Source of the DNA: Winogradskyella costae
Lineage (GTDB): Bacteria > Bacteroidota > Bacteroidia > Flavobacteriales > Flavobacteriaceae
Length of the DNA: 64,000 bases
Reading direction: 5' to 3'
Assembly (NCBI RefSeq): GCF_013403865.1
Contig: NZ_JABFDK010000010.1
Location: forward strand, 1 to 64,000
Below the pieces are notes generated by a model that saw only the letters and a program-made list of their open reading frames with translations, was not told the origin of the DNA and searched no databases. The position numbers and the translations under genes are program-made. Below are positions 58,301 through 64,000 of this stretch, piece by piece. Every line of letters begins with the position of its first letter. Positions within the stretch are counted from its first letter, which is position 1.

Positions 58301-58918
58301 TTATTTTAATTCGAAAGAGACGGTCACAGCATGACTTTGTAACGTTGAAGTTCCGTAACTTTGAATATACCGTGTACTTGAATTTTGATCTACAATAGAA
58401 ATAATTTCTCCAAGAGTTTTATTCATTTCTTTTGCTAAAGCGTTTGCTCTTTCTTTTGCATTATCTATTGCTTTTTTTGAAAGATCGACCAACTCTTCAT
58501 TGGTTAATTTCTTAGCTTCTACCTCAGTATTAACAACAGACATTCCTGCTGATTTTAACTTTGATAATTTTCGAACATCTTCTTTATTTGATGTTTTGAA
58601 GTGGTAATATTCCGACTCTCTGTTTTGTGAATACGACATGGCAAACTCATAGTATGTATTTCTAGTAAGCTGGCTAAATTTGATTCCTGAAGCTTCTAAT
58701 TTTTTAATGTAATTCTTTTTAACTTCATCTAAAGAGGTTACTTCTACTTCACCTTGTCCTTCATAAACAAGCACTTGTTGCAATCCGATTAGAACTATAT
58801 AACTGTCGTCATCAACTATTGTTTCTGTTTCACCAACTACAGTAATTGTATTTTTATGTTCCTGGGCTATTAAAGGCACTGCAAATAACAATGCCATTAA
58901 AAAGATAATTTTTTTCAT
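58301..58918 (-). CDS. SIMPL (DUF541) domain protein
   Basis: The 205-residue protein has a signal peptide (KIIFLMALLFAVPLIAQ) and the SIMPL/DUF541 pattern: ITVVGETETIVDDDSYIVLI at the start of the mature part, a helical middle, LSKKAIDNAKERANALAKEM and SHAVTVSFELK at the end. Bacterial members such as BP26 form periplasmic channels-like oligomers. The frame extends to 58987, but the signal peptide begins at ATG 58918. It lies 35 bases after the four-helix gene and 44 bases before the LipL32-like gene. Confidence 0.88.
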   Translation of the reverse strand: MKKIIFLMALLFAVPLIAQEHKNTITVVGETETIVDDDSYIVLIGLQQVLVYEGQGEVEVTSLDEVKKNYIKKLEASGIKFSQLTRNTYYEFAMSYSQNRESEYYHFKTSNKEDVRKLSKLKSAGMSVVNTEVEAKKLTNEELVDLSKKAIDNAKERANALAKEMNKTLGEIISIVDQNSSTRYIQSYGTSTLQSHAVTVSFELK

Positions 58919-58953
58919 GTAAAAATTTGATTTTAAAATTTTAAAAGACTCGA

Positions 58954-59373
58954 TTAAAAGAAAAGGATTGAAGCAACGATCATCCATCCACCAACGAACA
59001 ACCCTACAATACCGAGCTTTCCTTGTTTTGGCGCTAATTTCTCTCTAAGTATAATCGCTTTTTCTTTAGCTGCCTCATTTTTAGATAAAACGTATTTATT
59101 AATAAGGCTAAATCCTAACATAAATCCTAGAACAGCTTGTACAATACTTCCTGCTAATAATGTTGCCCACCAGATAGGGAATGTTGTCAACCAGCCTAAG
59201 TTTAAAATGGAAAAAACAATACCCCAAATACCATAGAAACATAAAATAAGTCCAATCCAACCTTGGTAAGGTTCTATTTTTTCTAACAACTCCTTTGCGT
59301 TAGGTTTTTTTGACAATAACAAAGAAGGTACCGCGATGATACTCAATAAAATAAGTGTAATTCCGAAAGTCAT
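58954..59373 (-). CDS. Four-helix membrane protein of unknown function
   Basis: A 139-residue protein with four hydrophobic segments ([76 protein letters not shown]) and two Lys/Glu-rich cytoplasmic loops ([13 protein letters not shown] text). The first and last helices share GWIG/GKLGIVG patterns, suggesting an internal duplication. First gene of the operon with SIMPL and LipL32-like proteins, preceded by a promoter box and palindromic motifs. Confidence 0.7.
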   Translation of the reverse strand: MTFGITLILLSIIAVPSLLLSKKPNAKELLEKIEPYQGWIGLILCFYGIWGIVFSILNLGWLTTFPIWWATLLAGSIVQAVLGFMLGFSLINKYVLSKNEAAKEKAIILREKLAPKQGKLGIVGLFVGGWMIVASILFF

Positions 59374-59445
59374 AATTTAGTTTTAATGGTTAATTTGCTT
59401 GTTTTTATAATTGAAACACGTTTAGTTTTTATAATGTTTCTTATG

Positions 59446-59453
59446 CAAATTTA
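59446..59453 (-). promoter_or_regulatory. Candidate -7 box of the LipL32-like operon
   Basis: The minus strand reads TAAATTTG (TAnnTTTG form), about 73 bases before ATG 59373. The place of the -33 element is occupied by the motif at 59464-59477. Confidence 0.5.
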
Positions 59454-59463
59454 TACCAATAGC

Positions 59464-59518
59464 TACCCTGTGTTAACCCCGTTTAAAGTGAAACACAACA
59501 CCCTGTTAACAGGGTAAC
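59464..59518. promoter_or_regulatory. Operator-like cluster of TACCCTGTTTAAC motifs
   Basis: TACCCTGTGTTAAC lies at 59464-59477, and a perfect 16-bp palindrome ACCCTGTTAACAGGGT at 59500-59515, whose two arms give CACCCTGTTAAC on one strand and GTTACCCTGTTAAC on the other. Spacing between the first and second ACCCTGT is 35 bp, and the first overlaps the expected -33 position. This has the form of a dimeric regulator site. Confidence 0.55.
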
Positions 59519-59664
59519 ACATCGTAACCCCATAAACATCAACACGTTATTCATGTTTTAAATTTGTCTTTTTTAGATAAAATCACATTAAACATTTACT
59601 TAGTTAAGAATCTATATATTAAAGACATTAAAAGACTTACATTTAGGAAACAAAAAAGCAACTA

Positions 59665-59696
59665 TAAAAAAGAGGTTCTATTTAAAAATAGAACCT
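59665..59696 (-). terminator. Terminator of the response regulator/histidine kinase operon
   Basis: AGGTTCTATT (59673-59682) pairs with AATAGAACCT (59687-59696) around a short A-rich loop; on the minus strand a T run follows. Confidence 0.85.
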
Positions 59697-59729
59697 TTGT
59701 TTATAATTGGTGATAGTATATTTATATCA

Positions 59730-60371
59730 TTAAGATACATAGCCTTTTTTAATAGCGTATTTGGTAAGTCCAGCGAGGTTTCTAACATTAAGTTTAGTAA
59801 TCAGGTTCTTTCGGTAGCTTTCAATCGTATGCTTACTTAAAAATAGCTGATCTGCGATTTCTTGAGTCGTAAACTCTTCTGCAATAAGTGAGATGACTTC
59901 TACTTCTCGTTTGGTCAGTTTGATTTCCTTTTCTTTATTCTTTTCAAATTTATTTTGAAGGTAAATATCTTTTATTTCCTTAGAGAAGTATTTCTCACCG
60001 CTTAGAATGGTTTCTATTGCTTTTAAAAATTCCTCTTTTTGGGCATTTTTCTGAAGATACCCATCCACATTATTTTCAATGAGGTTATCAATAATTTTTG
60101 GGGAATTGTGCATACTCACCACTAATGTTTTTATATTTCGATCCGTGTCCTTTATCCACTTGTTTAAAGTAATACCATCAACTTCTGGCATTGTAACATC
60201 AGTAATTACAAGGTCTATTTTTTCCTCTGTATTTATCGAAATATATTTTTGAACATGGCCACCATGCTTTGCGGTATATAAAATATTGTAACTACTTTCT
60301 GTACTTAGAATACTTAGTAACCCATCTAAAAACATTTTGTGATCGTCTGCTATAATGAGGTTATGCTTCAT
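59730..60371 (-). CDS. NarL/FixJ-type response regulator
   Basis: The 213-residue regulator has a receiver domain with acceptor D58 (LVITDVTMPEVDG) and acidic pair DD at 9-10, and a C-terminal LuxR-type HTH (LTKREVEVISLIAEEFTTQE, then IADQLFLSKHTIESYRKNLI). It should bind DNA as a dimer after phosphorylation by the kinase encoded 4 bases upstream. Its targets are not known; the palindromic motif just downstream of its terminator is a candidate. Confidence 0.95.
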   Translation of the reverse strand: MKHNLIIADDHKMFLDGLLSILSTESSYNILYTAKHGGHVQKYISINTEEKIDLVITDVTMPEVDGITLNKWIKDTDRNIKTLVVSMHNSPKIIDNLIENNVDGYLQKNAQKEEFLKAIETILSGEKYFSKEIKDIYLQNKFEKNKEKEIKLTKREVEVISLIAEEFTTQEIADQLFLSKHTIESYRKNLITKLNVRNLAGLTKYAIKKGYVS

Positions 60372-60375
60372 TTAT

Positions 60376-62469
60376 TTATGCTTTTAGTGGAATTTCTATA
60401 TTAATGTTAGTACCTCTATTGGGTTTAGAATCGATATGCAATATACCGTTATAATTTTCTATTCTATTCTTTATATTCGTTAAGCCTATACCTAAGGTGG
60501 TCATCGATAAATCAAACCCAACACCATCATCTTCATAAACAAAAAACAGACATTTATTTAAAACATCTAACTGAATATCTATAGTATTTGCTTTTGCGTA
60601 TTTAAGAGTATTGGTTGTTAATTCCTGAAAGACCGAAAACAATTCGTTTTGCAAAATCTTGTTGAGCGCATTAATTTTATCTTCATCATAAAAAGAGACG
60701 CTTATGGTTAACTCACTGGCTTCTTCAACAGTGCGAATGTATTCTTTAATTAAAAATACAAAGTCGTTTTCTCTGATTTTTTTAGGCAATAAATTGTGTG
60801 ATAAATTTCTTACTTGTTCGTAAGTATCGTCTAATTGACTATAGATTAATTTTAGTTTATCTGGCTGATTATTAAGTTGACTAAATTGTAATTTAATCGC
60901 TGCCAAATTGCCCCCAACACTATCGTGCATTTCTTGAGCAATTTTTTTACGTTCTTGGTCTTGGCCTCTAATTGAGGCTTTAATTAACTTTATTTCCTGA
61001 TCCTTTTTTAATGAAATTACTTGTTGTTCATTAATTTCCTTCTCTTTTAAGTTAAGTAAACCTTGCGCTTGTAATTTTTGATAATAGATAATTAAAAGTC
61101 CAACAATAGGAATTAATAAAATGAAAAATGCTACAAGAACAATGTATTTTATAGTCTTTTCTCTATCTAGTTCTACAGCTTTTAAAGCTTCTTTTTCTTT
61201 TAATAGTGCTATTTCGTTCTTCCGTTTTTCAACTCCATTTTGTAGTTGTAAAACCTGGTTTTCATTTTGCTTTGCAATTATAGCTTTCTGAAGTTTATAC
61301 TTTTCTATATCTGCATCTTTGTTCTTAATGTTTAACGTCTTATTAAGATTTTCTATCTGTAATAGCTTTATCTTTTTTTCTTTTTCAAGCGTTTTAAATT
61401 TAACTTCTAAACTATTAATCTCTTTTTCAGCTTGGGAATTTTCGATAGAGTCTTTGATCTGATAATAGTATTTCCCATAATTATAAGCACTGCGATGGTC
61501 CCCTTTTCTAAGAGATAGTCTTTCTAACATCAGATAACTGTTCATCTCAATATCTAAATTCCCTAAATTCACGGATTTAATAAGCGTATTGGTAAAAATT
61601 ATGAGTGCTTCGCTATCTCTCTCTTCATTGAATAATATGGTGCCGATTTTACCTAAGATAATGAGCTCTAAATCATGAAATCTATTGTCATTGCTTATTT
61701 CTTTTGCTTCGTTGAAAGCAGAAAGCGCTTTATCCATTTCTCCTCTTCCTAGATAATTATCCCCTATGTTGATAACAACATTTACTAAGGCTTGTTTTCT
61801 ATGGGTGTCCTTCTCACAAATATCTTTTGCTTTCTGCAAATAAGCATTTGATATTTCATATTTAGAAAGCGACGAATAAATAGAACCTAAATTGATATAA
61901 CTCCCTAAAATAAGTTCCTCATCATTAGAAAATTTAATACATTTTTCAAAAAGATCTAAAGCTTCTTCCGTTTTTCCAAGAGTAACATAGGTACTCGCCA
62001 AACCGTGTAAATGCGTATAATATAGATTTGTTTCATTATGTTTTTCACTAAGTTCCGCTCCTTTAATATGCCACTTTTTACTTTCTTGATATAAACCTTT
62101 ATTTTTATTATTTAAAGCAAGTAATTGGTAAGACAATATGGTTAATCTAACCCCTAAAGAGTCATTAACATTCTTTTTACTATTCAATGCTTGATGCGTA
62201 TAATAAATAGAGGAATCTATGGCAACATATTTATTATGGTAATAAGCCAATAATAAATTAGTATTCGTTATGGCTTTATTAGATTTAAAAATGCGCAATG
62301 ATTGGTGAGCTTCTTTAAATGCTTTTTTATCATAACCATTGTTGAAATAGTAAAAAAGCTGATTCACTTTTTTGTTTTCACTTTCAACTACAGGAGTTGT
62401 TTGCGCCAAACAAATTGAAGTATAGCACAAAAATAAAAAAACAAAAATGTTTTGGGGCTTAATAAACAT
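60376..62469 (-). CDS. TPR-containing sensor histidine kinase (NarX/LytS-like HisKA_3 type)
   Basis: The 697-residue kinase has a signal peptide (IFVFLFLCYTSICLAQ), a periplasmic TPR sensor (about 30-345), a coiled coil, one transmembrane helix (about 442-463), a HisKA_3 helix with acceptor His near 515 (ERKKIAQEMHDSVGGNLAAI) and an ATPase domain (ELTTNTLKYAKAN, EDDGVGFD, LGIGLTNIKNRI). This is a common Bacteroidota layout paired with LuxR-type regulators. The frame begins at TTG 62475, but ATG 62469 (MFIKPQN) is preferred. It shares a transcript with the regulator, 4 bases apart. Confidence 0.93.
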   Translation of the reverse strand: MFIKPQNIFVFLFLCYTSICLAQTTPVVESENKKVNQLFYYFNNGYDKKAFKEAHQSLRIFKSNKAITNTNLLLAYYHNKYVAIDSSIYYTHQALNSKKNVNDSLGVRLTILSYQLLALNNKNKGLYQESKKWHIKGAELSEKHNETNLYYTHLHGLASTYVTLGKTEEALDLFEKCIKFSNDEELILGSYINLGSIYSSLSKYEISNAYLQKAKDICEKDTHRKQALVNVVINIGDNYLGRGEMDKALSAFNEAKEISNDNRFHDLELIILGKIGTILFNEERDSEALIIFTNTLIKSVNLGNLDIEMNSYLMLERLSLRKGDHRSAYNYGKYYYQIKDSIENSQAEKEINSLEVKFKTLEKEKKIKLLQIENLNKTLNIKNKDADIEKYKLQKAIIAKQNENQVLQLQNGVEKRKNEIALLKEKEALKAVELDREKTIKYIVLVAFFILLIPIVGLLIIYYQKLQAQGLLNLKEKEINEQQVISLKKDQEIKLIKASIRGQDQERKKIAQEMHDSVGGNLAAIKLQFSQLNNQPDKLKLIYSQLDDTYEQVRNLSHNLLPKKIRENDFVFLIKEYIRTVEEASELTISVSFYDEDKINALNKILQNELFSVFQELTTNTLKYAKANTIDIQLDVLNKCLFFVYEDDGVGFDLSMTTLGIGLTNIKNRIENYNGILHIDSKPNRGTNINIEIPLKA

Positions 62470-62626
62470 GCGCAAATTTAGGGATAGTAGAACTTGTATT
62501 CATCCCCGAAAACAGGTATTTAAAAAATTTATCAACTTCGTGTAAAATTGAGGTGTTTAAAGCAAATTATATCATCATGTTATTGACGGCAGCCAAACAA
62601 ATTCCGTGCAACACTTTGAAGGGAAA

Positions 62627-63346
62627 TTAAAGCGAAGCCAACAGACGCTCAACCTCAACAATCGTGGCTCCGTAAAGTTTTCTGTTTGGTTTTGTTAAAC
62701 GTTTCGACTCAGTAGATATCTCATTTAGCAACTCCTTTCCTTCTGAAATTCTATTATTTTCTACATAAAATTTAGCGAGTGCTAAACGTTCTGCATAATT
62801 TGAATAGGGTCTATCAATTTGCTTTAATTGAGCTTCTGCCTCTACAGGCTTACCCAATTCGTTTAATGCCAAACCATAATAGAATTGTTGCTTTGAGCCG
62901 TTAAATTCCGATTTATCTTTAATTTGCTCTGCATGTTCAATAACGGCAACATAATCCTTCATTTGAAAATAGCACAACACCAAATTTTGCCTCGCATATA
63001 AATCATCTTGAACTGTATCATCTAACGTTTTCTTGTAATTAACAATAGCATTTGGAATATCTTTATTCGAAAAATACGCATCAGCCAACTCCATTCTGTT
63101 GGCATAGGTATCTATAAATTCTAACTTCTTTTCTAAGTCTTTTATTTTTTTTGTTGGATTAAGAACTGTTATTATTTCTTCCTGAATTTTTTCTGCATCA
63201 TTCTTATTATAAATTTGAGTAATAATGTAAATTAAAGACCCAATGGCAGGAATAAAAAATATAAGAAAATACCAATAGTAAGGCTTGCTATTTTTATAAG
63301 CATGGTACAAACAAAGCACCTGAACAATTATAAGTAAGTAATACAT
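62627..63346 (-). CDS. Membrane-anchored TPR protein
   Basis: The 239-residue protein has two N-terminal transmembrane helices (YYLLIIVQVLCLYHAY; YWYFLIFFIPAIGSLIYII) resembling a phospholipase-D-nuclease N-terminal (PLDc_N) hairpin, and a cytoplasmic TPR region (ANRMELADAYFSNKDIPNAI, QFYYGLALNELGKPVEAEAQ, RLALAKFYVENNRISEGKEL). It probably scaffolds other proteins at the inner membrane. Its partner is unknown; it precedes the yaaA-like gene's stop by 30 bases. Confidence 0.75.
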   Translation of the reverse strand: MYYLLIIVQVLCLYHAYKNSKPYYWYFLIFFIPAIGSLIYIITQIYNKNDAEKIQEEIITVLNPTKKIKDLEKKLEFIDTYANRMELADAYFSNKDIPNAIVNYKKTLDDTVQDDLYARQNLVLCYFQMKDYVAVIEHAEQIKDKSEFNGSKQQFYYGLALNELGKPVEAEAQLKQIDRPYSNYAERLALAKFYVENNRISEGKELLNEISTESKRLTKPNRKLYGATIVEVERLLASL

Positions 63347-63376
63347 AGTTGAAATTTAAACCAAAATAAGTCTTTT

Positions 63377-64000
63377 TTATCTCGTAAACACTAATTCGTT
63401 TTCTGAAGACAATTCTTCGCTAAATCCGTAGTTCTCGTAATTAAAGCCTTTAATATCGTCTAACGTTTTAGCATTAGTATCAATGACATATCTAGCCATT
63501 AAGCCTCTAGCAAGTTTAGCAAAAATGGCTATTATTTTATACTTTCCGTTTTTAAATTCTTTAAATGCAATAGTTATTACGGGTACTTTTAAAGTCTTTG
63601 TATCTATGGCTTTAAAATACTCCTGGCTTGCTAAATTAAGGAAAATTTCATCATCCTCTAATTCATCATTTAAGGCTTTTGTTACTTTCTTTTGCCAGAA
63701 TTCATAAAGATTTTTATTCTTTCCTACTGGCATTTTAGTTCCCATTTCTAATCGGTAAGGTTGTATGAGATCCAAGGGTTTTAATATACCATATAAGCCA
63801 GAAAGAATCCGAACGGTATCTTGAACTTTATCTAGTTTTTCAGTATCAATAGTATAGGCATCCAACCCTCTATACACATCACCACTAAATGCATAAATAG
63901 CTGACCTAGCATTGTCTTTTGTAAATGGTAATTCCCACTCTTGGTTACGCTCATAATTTAACTGACTTAAATTATCTGAAATATGCATTAGTTCTGATAA
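63377..64000 (-). CDS. yaaA: YaaA family peroxide stress protein (5' end outside window)
   Basis: The 207 visible residues match the C-terminal four-fifths of YaaA/DUF328: [66 protein letters not shown], and [15 protein letters not shown]. YaaA lowers free iron under hydrogen peroxide stress in E. coli. The frame is still open at position 64000 (LSEL before the internal Met), and family members have about 45 more N-terminal residues, so the true start is outside. Confidence 0.92.
   Translation of the reverse strand, partial: LSELMHISDNLSQLNYERNQEWELPFTKDNARSAIYAFSGDVYRGLDAYTIDTEKLDKVQDTVRILSGLYGILKPLDLIQPYRLEMGTKMPVGKNKNLYEFWQKKVTKALNDELEDDEIFLNLASQEYFKAIDTKTLKVPVITIAFKEFKNGKYKIIAIFAKLARGLMARYVIDTNAKTLDDIKGFNYENYGFSEELSSENELVFTR

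Larger units (their letters stand above)
59374..59729. other. Regulatory region of the LipL32-like operon and end of the two-component operon
   Basis: This 356-bp gap between two minus-strand genes holds the terminator of the response regulator gene (59665-59696), a palindromic operator-like cluster (59464-59518) and a promoter box (59446-59453). Confidence 0.6.

Noticed and set aside
62469-62480. TAAATTTG boxes placed 3 to 5 bases before ATG (here and at 41746-41753) as proof of leaderless mRNAs
   Set aside because: No -33 element is present at either site and AT-rich DNA yields such boxes by chance.

Overview
The window looks like chromosomal DNA of a marine-type flavobacterium (Bacteroidota, Flavobacteriaceae). 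The base composition is AT-rich. Promoter-like sites follow the Bacteroidota pattern TAnnTTTG. Many secreted proteins have short signal peptides ending near AQ. Typical family members are present: DUF3467, DUF2851, a NamZ/DUF1343 lipoprotein, an AGCS symporter with a signal peptide, and a giant adhesin built of DUF11-like and thrombospondin-3-like repeats. No phage, insertion sequence, CRISPR array or other clear mobile element was seen.

Layout. 1-6111 (minus) is the 5' 6.1 kb of a giant secreted surface protein gene that runs off the left edge; its last 1.66 kb is a near-perfect 405-bp tandem repeat. 6471-8481 holds prfC and a small divergent ferredoxin on the plus strand. 8624-23750 (minus) is the transcription/translation core: xerC, hpf, tRNA-Thr(UGU), Tyr, Gly, Thr(GGU), tuf, tRNA-Trp, secE, nusG, rplK, rplA, rplJ, rplL, rpoB, rpoC, then a DUF3467 gene. 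23865-30343 (minus) holds an acyl-CoA dehydrogenase, a ComEA-like HhH protein, an AGCS symporter, a K+ channel with RCK domain, a PspC protein and a DUF2851 protein. 30387-33229 is a translationally coupled FIST sensor and hybrid histidine kinase pair. 33557-41740 is mainly minus-strand metabolism and envelope genes (methyltransferase, CBS-like PLP enzyme, FtsX-type permease, GDPD, sterol desaturase, YkgJ), with a plus-strand NamZ-like lipoprotein. 42659-49293 holds an amidohydrolase lipoprotein and an outer-membrane barrel plus TPR pair. 49609-53999 is a plus-strand run: an orphan trpA, small membrane proteins, trmL, YitT and an unknown protein. 53996-56734 holds VF530, a small conserved protein, a DEAD-box helicase and a TspO-like protein. 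57576-59373 is a three-gene operon ending in a homologue of LipL32, the major surface protein of Leptospira. 59730-62469 is a TPR histidine kinase and NarL-type regulator pair. The window ends with a TPR membrane protein and a partial yaaA.

How the genes work together. The core cluster supplies EF-Tu, ribosomal stalk and L1/L11 proteins, RNA polymerase beta and beta', and the transcription/secretion factors NusG and SecE, with tRNAs in the same order as the tufB locus of E. coli. prfC and hpf add translation termination and ribosome hibernation. Much of the rest concerns the envelope: adhesin, barrel/TPR pair, NamZ, LipL32-like operon and two histidine kinase systems.

Most worth a second look: the LipL32-like/SIMPL/four-helix operon with a palindromic motif at its promoter; the alternating A-B-A-B 405-bp repeat array in the adhesin; the orphan trpA with a TTG start and an attenuator-like hairpin; the promoter placed against the hpf terminator; and the long hairpin between rplL and rpoB. 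Family names come from recognition of the sequences, not from a database search.
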